A stretch of DNA of 50,460 bases from an uncultured Acidobacteriia bacterium (GTDB lineage Bacteria > Acidobacteriota > Terriglobia > Bryobacterales > Bryobacteraceae), in assembly GCA_903925015.1 (NCBI GenBank), contig CAIYDY010000076.1, forward strand, positions 1 to 50,460. Direction: 5' to 3'. Under the pieces are notes generated by a model. The model was not told where the DNA came from. It was given only the letters and a program-made list of their open reading frames with translations, and made no database searches. The stretch's first letter is position 1, and each line of letters starts with the position of its first letter. Position numbers and translations under genes: made by a program. Positions 32,714 to 41,634 of the stretch are shown piece by piece.

Positions 32714-35700
32714 ATGCGAACTGTGCGCCCGATACCGCTCCTGATCCTCGCCTTGTTTTTGTGTTGCCACGGTATAACCGCGGCGACCTTCGGAACGGTG
32801 ACGGCACCGACGGGCGGGGCCTCGTATTCGGATATCGTGCTGGACGAACCGCGCTCGCTTGTGTACCTCGTAAACAGTGGTCTGGCGCGCATTGAGGTCT
32901 TCAATATCAAGACGCGTGCCTTTGCAACGCCTATTGCCACCGATGCCCAGCCGGTCTCGGCGGCGATCTCGAAGGACCGGAGTTCCCTTTACGTGACGTC
33001 GTATTCCACCTCGACGTTGGACATCATCGATCTGACGCGCAACCAATTGCTGAACCGGATCGGATTGCCGACCAGCCCGGAGGGTGTCGCGGTCGGTGCG
33101 GACGGGAAGGTTTTGATTACCGCGGTTTCCGCGACGGGCGGAACCGCCAACACGCTCCTGATCTACGATTCGGCAAAATCGGCGGCACTGGCCCCAATTC
33201 AAGCGGTTTCCGTGGTGCCGCCCGCAGCAACCCCTCCAATCCTGCCGCCGCCCTCGAACAGGGCTTATAATTCGTTCCGCAGCCGCCTGGCGGTTTCGGC
33301 CGATGGCAAGTTCATCATCGGTGTGAACGGGCCGAATGCCAATACCCGTGTGGTGTTCGTTTATGAGACAGCTTCGGGAACGGTGCTGCGGAGCCGGACG
33401 GTGGCAAATTTGTCCACGGTGATCGCGATTTCCCCCGACGCCTCGAAATTCATGGCGGGCCCGGTGTTGTTCGACCTCCTGACATTGCAGGTTCTGGCGC
33501 AGGAGAACACGGCAAACGCACCCTTCGTATTTCCGAACGGGAACGCGAGCAACTTCAACCTCCAGGCCAACCAGGGCGGCAGCGTCTTCTCGCCCGACGG
33601 AAGCGTGCTCTATGCGGCGTTCAACATAGCACCCGTTGGCTCCACGCGCGCGAACACAACGGAACTGCTGCTGAACGATCCCGACAACCTATTGATCAGC
33701 ATGGGCATCCAGATGCCGGAAAACCTGGCTGGCAAGATGGTGATCGACGCCGCTGGCGCAAATATCTATGCGATTTCGGACTCGGGCTTCATCACGCTGC
33801 CGGTGGGCACCATCAACCAGCAGCCGTTGGCGATTCCCCAATCCCGCTCCGTCCTGCTGACGAAGGACACATGCAATATTTTCACCGGCACAACTGCGGT
33901 GGATGTGGTGGCGAATACGGGTCGCGGACGGATCACAGCCACAGTGGCCCCGTACGTGATTCCGCAGCAGGGCGGTCAGACCCAGATTCCCGGCTTCCCT
34001 TTCCCCATTCCGACCCAGCCGACGCCGCAGACCAGCATCACAACACCGAATCCTGTCGCGCAAGCCGTGAACACAGGCAGCTCGCCGCAGATCAACTTCA
34101 CGTACAGCCCGACGGCTGGCACAAATCCGGGCACGATCGGCCCCACGGATTTTCTGGTGAGTTCGCCCGAGGCGATCAACATTCCCGGGAACATCCATGT
34201 CTACCAGAACTACCGCGATTCTGTCTCGACAGGCACGGTGATGCCGATTGCGATCAACGCGCAGAGCACCTACGGGGTCTCGGACATCCTCCTGGACAGT
34301 GCGCGGCGGCGAATCTACCTCACAAATTCGGGCTTGAACAGGGTGGAGGTTTTCGATACCCAGAAGAAGACGTTCCTGACGCCGATCAAGGTGGGGCAGC
34401 TGCCGGTGGGGATGGCGATGGGGCTGGACGGTGTCACGCTCTATGTCGCGAATTCCGGTGGCGAATCGATTAGCATTGTCGATCTGAACAAGGGCGTCCA
34501 GACGGGGCGGGTGGTCTTTCCGGCGTTTCCGCTGAATGCGGCGGTCGCGGTGGCTGCACCGGTGGCGATTGCGGCAACCAGCCGCGGGCCGCAGTTCGTG
34601 CTCTCAACTGGCGGAACCCAGGGAACATTGTGGAAGGTCATCGGCAACCAAGCGATTCCGCGTCCTTTGAATCCGGTGGTTTTCGGGACGACGGCGACGA
34701 CGGTGAGCGGTGGCGGCAACACCGCGACCGGGTTCTGGAGCCTGGCGGCAACTCCGGGCGGCGAGAACATGATCCTGATGACCGGAACCGGCAACGCGTA
34801 CCTGTATGACTACACGGTGGACGATTTCACGATTGCCAAGCAGGTCCTGGCCGCACCGCTGACGGGGTTCCGGGGACCGGTCACGGCAGGTCCGCAGGGC
34901 CGGTACTATGCGGTCGGCGGAACGATCTTGAACGCTTCGCTGACGCCGGTTGTGGGGAGTTTGAACGGCTCGGCTCCCAACGGGCGCCCGGTGGCTGCGG
35001 TGGCATCCGTGTCGGCCAACCAAGTGGCGCTGTTCACAACGCCGCTGCGTCCGAATGCCGCAGCTCCCGTGCAGGATGCGGGAACTGTGGAACTGTATGA
35101 TCCCGTGATTGGTGCCCCGGCAGGCAGTGCCACGGCGCTGGAGGGTCCGGCTTCGGTGATCATTGGCAACAATGGCGCGGTAACACAGTTCGCGCACCTG
35201 ATGGTGGTGGATCCTTCGGGGCCAACGGCGTATGCGGTAACCGCTCAGGGGCTTTCGATCATCAATCTTGCCAATGCGGCTGCTCCCCCGACCTTGCGGC
35301 CAAGCGTAAATACGGGTGGCATCGTCAACTTGGGCGACTATACGGCCCCGCTGGCTCCAGGAGGGATGATGGCGATTTTCGGGAAGAATCTGGGCAGTAC
35401 GCAGTCCGCAACTTCACCCTTGAAGACGCTACTAGGAGGGGTCTGCGTGACTCTCAACGGAACGCCGATCCCGCTGGCGATGACATCCACGGGACAGATC
35501 AACGCACAGGTTCCACTGGAATTGGCGGCTGGGCGGTATCCGCTGGTGATTCGGTCGATCGACAACCAAGCGGCATCGGCACCGTCGACAATCACTCTGA
35601 CCAAGTACGCCCCCGCAGTGATGATTGCGGCCAAGAGCCAGCCAACGGTGTTCCACAGCAACGGCGGCTATGTGACGGCCGAGGCGCCGGCCAAGCGCGA

Positions 35701-36016
35701 CGAAACGCTCACCATTTACGCCACCGGCATGGGGCCGACGCATGGCGGCATCGTGAAGACAGGGCAGGTCTCGCCTTCGACTCCGGTGGCCGACACCGAC
35801 CCGGTGCAAGTTTTCTTCGGGAACCCGCTGCTGAAGCAATCGAAGATGATCGTGAAGTCCAGCCATATGGTTCCCGGATTGGTTGGGGTGGACGAAATTC
35901 AGGTGACCGTTCCGGGGTTCCATACCAAGGGTGCGGCAGTGCCGATTCTGATCAAAGTTGGCAGTGCCAGCAGCTTGACCACCGGGCCAAACGTACCTGT
36001 GATCGCGATTGAGTAG
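32714..36016 (+). CDS. Large secreted double beta-propeller protein with TIGR03437 C-terminal domain
   Basis: ATG 32714 gives about 1100 residues with signal peptide RPIPLLILALFLCCHG; ATG 32702 is an alternative. Two related propeller modules are visible, the first opening YSDIVLDEPRSLVYLVNSGL and the second VSDILLDSARRRIYLTNSGL, joined by a Pro/Gln/Thr-rich linker (QTQIPGFPFPIPTQPTPQ). The last ~230 residues match the Solibacter-type C-terminal domain: LAPGGMMAIFGKNLGS, NGTPIPLAMTSTGQINAQVP, LTIYATGMGPTHGG. This domain caps many exported acidobacterial proteins and is taken as a sorting or attachment element. Substrate unknown. Confidence 0.9.
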   Translation: MRTVRPIPLLILALFLCCHGITAATFGTVTAPTGGASYSDIVLDEPRSLVYLVNSGLARIEVFNIKTRAFATPIATDAQPVSAAISKDRSSLYVTSYSTSTLDIIDLTRNQLLNRIGLPTSPEGVAVGADGKVLITAVSATGGTANTLLIYDSAKSAALAPIQAVSVVPPAATPPILPPPSNRAYNSFRSRLAVSADGKFIIGVNGPNANTRVVFVYETASGTVLRSRTVANLSTVIAISPDASKFMAGPVLFDLLTLQVLAQENTANAPFVFPNGNASNFNLQANQGGSVFSPDGSVLYAAFNIAPVGSTRANTTELLLNDPDNLLISMGIQMPENLAGKMVIDAAGANIYAISDSGFITLPVGTINQQPLAIPQSRSVLLTKDTCNIFTGTTAVDVVANTGRGRITATVAPYVIPQQGGQTQIPGFPFPIPTQPTPQTSITTPNPVAQAVNTGSSPQINFTYSPTAGTNPGTIGPTDFLVSSPEAINIPGNIHVYQNYRDSVSTGTVMPIAINAQSTYGVSDILLDSARRRIYLTNSGLNRVEVFDTQKKTFLTPIKVGQLPVGMAMGLDGVTLYVANSGGESISIVDLNKGVQTGRVVFPAFPLNAAVAVAAPVAIAATSRGPQFVLSTGGTQGTLWKVIGNQAIPRPLNPVVFGTTATTVSGGGNTATGFWSLAATPGGENMILMTGTGNAYLYDYTVDDFTIAKQVLAAPLTGFRGPVTAGPQGRYYAVGGTILNASLTPVVGSLNGSAPNGRPVAAVASVSANQVALFTTPLRPNAAAPVQDAGTVELYDPVIGAPAGSATALEGPASVIIGNNGAVTQFAHLMVVDPSGPTAYAVTAQGLSIINLANAAAPPTLRPSVNTGGIVNLGDYTAPLAPGGMMAIFGKNLGSTQSATSPLKTLLGGVCVTLNGTPIPLAMTSTGQINAQVPLELAAGRYPLVIRSIDNQAASAPSTITLTKYAPAVMIAAKSQPTVFHSNGGYVTAEAPAKRDETLTIYATGMGPTHGGIVKTGQVSPSTPVADTDPVQVFFGNPLLKQSKMIVKSSHMVPGLVGVDEIQVTVPGFHTKGAAVPILIKVGSASSLTTGPNVPVIAIE

Positions 36017-36088
36017 GGCTCCAGAACCACGCCAACATGCGTTGATTCCCACGCGCGATTGTTTTGTAGGACAATGGGAAGAGCTAGT

Positions 36089-38446
36089 ATGCGATTCCTT
36101 GCCCTCACCTTGACCGCGCTCTTGCTCGTCTCGTGCAACCGCGACCCCAACTATCTGAAGCAGAGATCCTTGGAGGCCGGAAACCGGTATTACGATGCTG
36201 GTCGATTCAAAGAAGCGTCGATCATGTACCGGAAGGCGATCGAAAATGATCGCAAGTTCGGCATGGCTTACTACAAGCTTGCCTTGGTTAGTCTAAAACA
36301 GAATTCGGCGGGAACAGCGGTCCCGGCACTGCGCCGCGCGATCGAACTGCTGAAGCTGGGGACCACGGAGTCGAACGATTCGATCCTGAAGCTCTCCGAA
36401 ATTATGGTCGTTGCTGCCCAGTCCATTGAACGCAACGAGGCTGTGGTCAAGGAAGTCAACGACTATGCCAGCGGATTGCTCAAGCGGAATCCGAATAGCT
36501 GGGAAGGCCACAAACTGATTGGCGATTTGAGCATGTTGGACCTTGGTGCGCGCTTCAAGGCTGGCCAAGCGGTGGAAGCAAAGAAGGCGTTGAGCACGGC
36601 TATCGGGGAATACCGAACCGCCCTTTCTGCGAAACCGAGCCCGCCAAATGACCGGATCATTACACTGGCGCTGGGCCGAACCTTGGCCATGGATGGCGAG
36701 GCGGTGGAGGCGGAATCTCTGTTCAAGGGTTTGGTCGACAAGGACCAGAAGAATCTCAATGCGTATTACGACCTCTACCGGCTGTACGTTGGCCAACGTC
36801 GACTGGGCGATGCCGAGAACCTGCTGAAATCGGCAATCAAGACTAATGCCAAGGACACGGCGCTGCGCTTGGAACTGGCGAGGTTCTACTTTGCCACGAA
36901 CAAGAAGGACGATCTCCTGGCTTTGCTCAGCCAGATGAAGGCGAATCTCAAGGATTTTCCCCAAGCCTACATCCAGTCGGGCGACTTTTTCATGCGCGTC
37001 AACAACTTCGACGACGCGATCAAGCAGTACGAGGAAGGCATCCGCAAGGATCCGGCGCAGAAGAACAACTACCTAAAGCACGAGATTGAAGCGTACGTCC
37101 GCCAGGGCAAGCTGGACTTGGCTTTCGCCAAGAACGCGGAAATTCTGAAGAACGATCCCAAGGACCCCGAAGCCCGCGGTTTGAAGGCGACGTTCATGCT
37201 CGACAAGGGCGACATTACCCAGGCGCTGACCGAACTGCAGTCGGTAGTGACCGCGAAGCCCGGAAATTTTGTCGCTAGGTTCAACCTCGGACGCGCCCAT
37301 TTTGCGCGCGGCGAACTGGAACAGGCACGGCAGGAATTTGACCGCGCTATTGAATTGCGCCCTGACTATCTGCCGGCGCGCCTCGCCCAAACCCAAGTTG
37401 CATTGCTGCGCGGCGACTTTGACAACGCAATCCGCTACGCAGATGCGATTTTGAAGGTGTCTGCGAACAACATTCCCGGCAAGGTGATGAAGGCATCGGC
37501 GCTGCAGCGGATGCAGCGGTTTGACGAGGCACGGGAAATCCTGGCCCCGATCATCGCCCAGAACCCGGGCCAAGTGGAAGCCCTTTTGGAATTGGGTGTG
37601 TTGAGCCTCAACCAGAAGAAGAACAAGGAAGCAATCGAATTGTTCCAACGCGCTTATGCGGCGCAGCCGAACAACATCCGTGGTCTGCTCGGGCAGTCCA
37701 AGGCCCTGCTGTTGGACGGCCAGATCGACAAGTCGGTCGATTTGATCCGGGCGGAGTCGGAAAAGAATCCCGACCGGCTCGACCTCCTGCGGGAACTCGG
37801 CAATGCCCAGATGTCGGCGGGGCAGTTCGATGCCGCGATCTCGACCTTCCAAAAACTGATGGCCAAATCGAAGGACCCGCGCGTACAGGCGGATCTTTGG
37901 AGCCGCATCGCACAGGCCTACCGCTACAAGGGTGATATCCAGCACGCGATTGAATCGCTGGAGAAGGCTCACCAGGGGATGCCGGACAATGCGACGATCG
38001 ATACGAACCTCGCCATGTTGTACGAGGAAATCAACAAGATCGATCTGGCCCGGAAGTACTACGAGTACGCAATCAAGGCGGATTCCACCAACGCCTACGC
38101 CCTCAACAACTTGGCGTATCTGATCACGGAATCCAACGGCGATCTGAACGAGGCGCTGACCTACGCGCAGCGCGCCAAGCAAAAACTGCCGAACTTCACG
38201 GAAATCACCGATACGCTCGGGTGGATCTACCTGAAGAAGAACCTGACGGACAGCGCGATTGACAACTTCAAGACGCTTATCGTCCAGGCTCCGCAAAACC
38301 CGGTCTACCACTACCACTACGCGATGGCTCTCAACCAGAAGGGCGACCGTGAGAACGCCCGGAAGGAATGCCAAGCGGCGCTGGCCAACCGGCCGACGAA
38401 GGTGCAGGAAGACCAGATCCGGCAGCTGATGGCCAAGATCGGCTAG
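36089..38446 (+). CDS. TPR-repeat lipoprotein
   Basis: ATG 36089 follows GGGAAGAG and gives 785 residues with a lipobox (LTALLLVSC), so it is anchored in a membrane, probably the outer one. Nearly the whole mature chain is TPR repeats, e.g. AGNRYYDAGRFKEASIMYRK, YIQSGDFFMRVNNFDDAIKQ, ARFNLGRAHFARGELEQARQ, ALNNLAYLITESNGDLNEAL. It resembles the TPR lipoproteins linked to PEP-CTERM/exopolysaccharide systems (PrsT-like), but no exosortase or polysaccharide locus is adjacent. Role is probably scaffolding. ATG 36074 is a weaker start. A bidirectional terminator follows. Confidence 0.88.
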   Translation: MRFLALTLTALLLVSCNRDPNYLKQRSLEAGNRYYDAGRFKEASIMYRKAIENDRKFGMAYYKLALVSLKQNSAGTAVPALRRAIELLKLGTTESNDSILKLSEIMVVAAQSIERNEAVVKEVNDYASGLLKRNPNSWEGHKLIGDLSMLDLGARFKAGQAVEAKKALSTAIGEYRTALSAKPSPPNDRIITLALGRTLAMDGEAVEAESLFKGLVDKDQKNLNAYYDLYRLYVGQRRLGDAENLLKSAIKTNAKDTALRLELARFYFATNKKDDLLALLSQMKANLKDFPQAYIQSGDFFMRVNNFDDAIKQYEEGIRKDPAQKNNYLKHEIEAYVRQGKLDLAFAKNAEILKNDPKDPEARGLKATFMLDKGDITQALTELQSVVTAKPGNFVARFNLGRAHFARGELEQARQEFDRAIELRPDYLPARLAQTQVALLRGDFDNAIRYADAILKVSANNIPGKVMKASALQRMQRFDEAREILAPIIAQNPGQVEALLELGVLSLNQKKNKEAIELFQRAYAAQPNNIRGLLGQSKALLLDGQIDKSVDLIRAESEKNPDRLDLLRELGNAQMSAGQFDAAISTFQKLMAKSKDPRVQADLWSRIAQAYRYKGDIQHAIESLEKAHQGMPDNATIDTNLAMLYEEINKIDLARKYYEYAIKADSTNAYALNNLAYLITESNGDLNEALTYAQRAKQKLPNFTEITDTLGWIYLKKNLTDSAIDNFKTLIVQAPQNPVYHYHYAMALNQKGDRENARKECQAALANRPTKVQEDQIRQLMAKIG

Positions 38447-38468
38447 GCAATCCGGGAGTTGGAAATAG

Positions 38469-38501
38469 AAAGGGGACTGGCCCGAAGGCCAGTCCCCTTT
38501 T
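38469..38501. terminator. Bidirectional terminator between convergent genes
   Basis: AAAGGGGACTGGCC and GGCCAGTCCCCTTT make a perfect 14-bp stem around a CGAA loop, followed by a T-run. The arm order also gives T-rich sequence on the other strand. It serves the TPR gene and the esterase gene. Confidence 0.92.
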
Positions 38502-38516
38502 TGCTGTTCGGCGTGG

Positions 38517-39710
38517 CTATTTGATGGGGGCGGGTTGGGCTGCTGCGGGTGCTGCCGGAGGAACTGCGGGGCCGCCACGTCCGGCACCGCGCCCGGGTCC
38601 CGGCCCATTCGTCGGCAACGGCTGGGTCATGTAAACAGCAATATCCTTAGCCGCCTTCGTCTCGACACCCGGCTTTTGCAGGAAACCCAAGTCGCGGAAC
38701 CAGTCGATGAAACGGTATTGCCAGGTTCCATAGGGGATGGCGTTGCGGTCGGTGAGCCCCCCGGACATGCGGCTGCCGTCGGGAAGCGGGTCGCCGGGAT
38801 GCCGTCCGTTGCCGTAGATGTGCATTTCAACGTTGGGGACACCGACATTCAACATGGCGGAGAAGTATTCCATGGCCCAAACGGCGTGTCCGCGGTCGCC
38901 TGAGCCACCGCAAACGACGAAGGCCGGGGGCACGTTGCGGGGAATCGGCGGAGCCGTCCGGTTGCGGGAGAACGGAGTTGGACCGGGGTAGATCACGCCG
39001 ACGAAGTCCGGTCGGGAGGAGATGCCGGACAGAGGGTCGGCGGGGTCGCTGTTCTTTTTATCAAAATCCTCGAACAGGACTGCGGCCGGGGTCGCCAGCT
39101 CAGCCCCGGCGGAGAAACCCATGATTCCGATGCGCGCGGGGTCGATGTTCCACTCCTTGGCGTAGGCGCGAACCATACGGACGGCTTGCTGGGCATCGTA
39201 GACCGCATCAGTCTGGGCGTTGTAGCCGTCCCGCCGCAGCCGGTTGCGCAGGATGACGGTGTTGATGCCGTAGTTGTAGAAGAACGGGACAAAATCGGCC
39301 GATTCGCCGCCGACGTTGAGGGTGTTGTGCCCGCCTCCAGCCACCACGATCACGGCCGAGCCGGTATTGATCGCGCGCTCGACCAGGTGGACCTCAATCG
39401 AAGGGTTGTGGATATTGACGATGCTGCTGATCCTGCCGGCGACCGCACCGCTCATGTTGTACTGCTCGGCCTCTTTCACCTTGTCGGCCTTCAGGTAGGG
39501 TGATCCGGGCGGGAACAGCGGCACTACGATTCCGCCGGCCACGATGGGCTGCGGGGAGTAGGGCGCATCGGTAACCGGACCTGGCTTGGGGACACTCTGC
39601 GCAGCGGGCAATGCGGGCAGGGGCGCGCGGCCCACGGGCTGCTGGGCGAATAGTGTGGACGCGCAGCACGCAGCTAGCAACAGCGAGGTGGAGTGGTTGA
39701 TGATTCTCAT
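38517..39710 (-). CDS. Exported alpha/beta hydrolase (acetyl-esterase/BD-FAE-like)
   Basis: The 397-residue protein has a signal peptide (STSLLLAACCASTLFAQQP). Its core has GSAVIVVAGGGHNTLN (oxyanion loop), IGIMGFSAGAELATPAA (GxSxG nucleophile), PPAFVVCGGSGDRG (acid region) and IYGNGRHPGDPL (catalytic His), as in bacterial acetyl-esterases and carbohydrate esterase families. It probably removes acyl groups from plant or microbial polysaccharides in the periplasm. The C-terminal ~30 residues are Gly/Pro/Ala-rich (GPGPGRGAGRGGPAVPP), resembling the insert of the exported isomerase at 13491. It is divergent from the LytTR regulator. Confidence 0.9.
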   Translation of the reverse strand: MRIINHSTSLLLAACCASTLFAQQPVGRAPLPALPAAQSVPKPGPVTDAPYSPQPIVAGGIVVPLFPPGSPYLKADKVKEAEQYNMSGAVAGRISSIVNIHNPSIEVHLVERAINTGSAVIVVAGGGHNTLNVGGESADFVPFFYNYGINTVILRNRLRRDGYNAQTDAVYDAQQAVRMVRAYAKEWNIDPARIGIMGFSAGAELATPAAVLFEDFDKKNSDPADPLSGISSRPDFVGVIYPGPTPFSRNRTAPPIPRNVPPAFVVCGGSGDRGHAVWAMEYFSAMLNVGVPNVEMHIYGNGRHPGDPLPDGSRMSGGLTDRNAIPYGTWQYRFIDWFRDLGFLQKPGVETKAAKDIAVYMTQPLPTNGPGPGRGAGRGGPAVPPAAPAAAQPAPIK

Positions 39711-39840
39711 ATCCGTTGACTATATCGCGGATGGCTCCGGGAAAAATCGCCGAACGCGCGGAACAAACCTCCTCGGCGCGCGTATCAAGAGAAGGGTATG
39801 GGCTGATTCGGCACGAATCGCGGCATGCCCAGGGAAGACT

Positions 39841-40608
39841 ATGGCGAACTTCAAAGTAATCATCGTTGACGACGAGAGCGCGGCACGGCGCCGTGTGAGG
39901 CGGCTCTTGTCGCTGGAAACCGAGTTCGAGATAGTTGCCGAATGCGCATCGGGCACTGAGGCGGTGTCTGCGCTACGGGAGTATCGTCCTCATCTGATGT
40001 TTTTGAATGTGCAACTGCCAGAAACGACCGGTTTCGATGTGCTGCGCAACGCGGGGGACGCAAACCCGTTGGTGATCTTCACGTCCGCCTATGAGGACTA
40101 CGCCTTGAAAGCGTTCGAACTGCAGGCGTTCGATTACTTACTGAAACCGTTCGACGGGCACCGCTTCCGGGAGTCGGTTCAACGCGCAAAAGTACGCCTC
40201 GCGGAGATGACGGCTGCTTCGCCGGCGCGTGATCTCTCCAAGATGTTCCAACAGTTTTCCGCGCGGCGGACGGCACCGGACAGGATTGCGATTCGCAGCC
40301 GGGGCCGGGTTGTGTTCGTCAAGCTTGAAGATGTGGATTGGTTCGAGGCTGCCGACAACTACGTCAGCCTGCACTGCGGACGGGAGACACATGTGATCCG
40401 GGAAACGATGAACGACTTGGAGTCGCGTCTGGACCCGAGCCGTTTCCTTCGGGTCCACCGCTCCGCGATCGTCAATTTGGACCGCATCAAGGAATTGCAG
40501 CCATGGTTCCGGGGCGATTACCGCGTCATCCTGCGGGACGGTACCGAGCTGACATTGACGAAGACGCACAGGGAGAAACTGGAGTCGCGGCTCTTAATGG
40601 GTACGTAG
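39841..40608 (+). CDS. LytTR-family response regulator with Asn at the phospho-acceptor site
   Basis: ATG 39841 gives 255 residues. The receiver domain has the acidic pair VDDE, the Thr/Ser in FTSAY and Lys in LLKPF, but the phosphorylation site reads MFLNVQLPE with Asn56 (AAT at 40006-40008) where Asp is normal. The C-terminal LytTR domain (about 150-250) is complete: IRSRGRVVFVKLEDVDWFEA, NYVSLHCGRETHVIRET, FLRVHRSAIVNLDRIKEL. LytTR binds pairs of 9-bp repeats. The regulator is likely active or inactive without phosphate, or may be controlled by protein contact. No histidine kinase is adjacent. A metallo-beta-lactamase-fold gene follows 20 bases later. Confidence 0.92.
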   Translation: MANFKVIIVDDESAARRRVRRLLSLETEFEIVAECASGTEAVSALREYRPHLMFLNVQLPETTGFDVLRNAGDANPLVIFTSAYEDYALKAFELQAFDYLLKPFDGHRFRESVQRAKVRLAEMTAASPARDLSKMFQQFSARRTAPDRIAIRSRGRVVFVKLEDVDWFEAADNYVSLHCGRETHVIRETMNDLESRLDPSRFLRVHRSAIVNLDRIKELQPWFRGDYRVILRDGTELTLTKTHREKLESRLLMGT

Positions 40609-40628
40609 CCATGTACAGTAGGAGATAG

Positions 40629-41582
40629 GTGGCGAACTTGGAAGCCCCCGTCGAGCTGGCGGCTGGCGTGGCATATCTGACAACCGGCATCTCCAACGTT
40701 TACTACGTAGGGGACAAGGACAATTGGGTCCTGGTGGATGCGGGAGTGGTGGGGTATACCCGCCAAATCCTAGCCGCGGCAGCCGCCCGGTTTGGAGCCG
40801 ACGCGGTTCCCCGCGCGATCCTTCTCACCCATGGCCACTATGACCATGTCGGTTGCGCCGGTGAGCTGCATACCCACTGGGGAGTTCCGGTGCTGGCCCA
40901 TGCGTTGGAGCTTCCCTACCTGACAGGGAAGTCGGACTATCCACAGAAAGATCCCACGGTTGGGGGCGCTATGGGGTTCCTGAGCCGCTTTTTCCCTGCC
41001 CGAACGGTAGATCTACGCGGGCCGTTGATCGAACTGCCGGAGGGTCCCGTCCCCGGTCTGCCTGGTTGGACAACGATCCATACCCCGGGCCATACCCCGG
41101 GCCATGTTTGCTTTTGGCGGGAAGCGGACGGCTTTGTCATTGGTGGCGACGTGGTGGCGACAGCGGACTTAGACTCGTGGATCGGCATCACTGTCCAAAG
41201 ACCGAAGGTTTCGAGGCCCCCATCGCCGTTCACCTACGACTGGAACTTGGCGCGGAGTTCCATCCGACAGATTGCGGAGTTGTGCCCGCGCACGCTCGCT
41301 TGTGGCCATGGACCACCCATGGGTGCCGATGCCGCGGTGCAGTTGGCCCGCTTCGCGGAGGATTTCCGCGCACCCTCGCATGGCCGTTATGTGGACACGC
41401 CGGCAAAGGCGGATAGGAATGGAGTGGTCTACGAGCCGCCCGCGCCGCCGGACCGGCTCCCGAAAATCGCCGCCGGAATCGTGGCGGGGTCGCTGATATT
41501 GGCGGGCGCAATCTATCGGAAGCGGGGAGGAAAGACCAAGGCCGACGGTTCAGGACGGTCGAAAACGGACTCCAGCGCATGA
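40629..41582 (+). CDS. Metallo-beta-lactamase-fold hydrolase with C-terminal membrane anchor
   Basis: GTG 40629 has AGGAGAT just upstream. The 317-residue protein has the MBL metal motif THGHYDHVG, then TPGHTPGHVCFW, GFVIGGDVVATAD and CGHGPPMG, giving a two-metal site like glyoxalase II-type or related hydrolases. Near the C-terminus (residues about 280-300) is a hydrophobic helix, IAAGIVAGSLILAGAIYRKR, followed by a basic tail. This would tether the enzyme to the cytoplasmic face of the membrane. The substrate is unknown. It is probably co-transcribed with the LytTR regulator and ends 7 bases before a Pho-box-like repeat. Confidence 0.88.
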   Translation: MANLEAPVELAAGVAYLTTGISNVYYVGDKDNWVLVDAGVVGYTRQILAAAAARFGADAVPRAILLTHGHYDHVGCAGELHTHWGVPVLAHALELPYLTGKSDYPQKDPTVGGAMGFLSRFFPARTVDLRGPLIELPEGPVPGLPGWTTIHTPGHTPGHVCFWREADGFVIGGDVVATADLDSWIGITVQRPKVSRPPSPFTYDWNLARSSIRQIAELCPRTLACGHGPPMGADAAVQLARFAEDFRAPSHGRYVDTPAKADRNGVVYEPPAPPDRLPKIAAGIVAGSLILAGAIYRKRGGKTKADGSGRSKTDSSA

Positions 41583-41589
41583 TTGAAAA

Positions 41590-41607
41590 CTGCAACAAAA
41601 CTGCAAT
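41590..41607 (+). promoter_or_regulatory. Pho-box-like direct repeat before the OlsF-like gene
   Basis: CTGCAAC-AAAA-CTGCAAT: two 7-bp half sites with a 4-bp A-rich spacer, an 11-bp period, exactly the geometry of PhoB sites (CTGTCAT-AAAA-CTGTCAT; 13 of 18 bases match). It lies 28-46 bases before the candidate starts of the acyltransferase gene. Ornithine-lipid synthesis is phosphate-starvation-induced in several bacteria, so function and site agree. Confidence 0.45.
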
Positions 41608-41634
41608 GGAATCTTCATCAAATTTGGGCTTGGA

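Noticed and set aside
37073-38608. 511-codon minus-strand frame opposite the TPR lipoprotein
   Set aside because: Antisense shadow of repeated TPR codons; it also runs across the bidirectional terminator.
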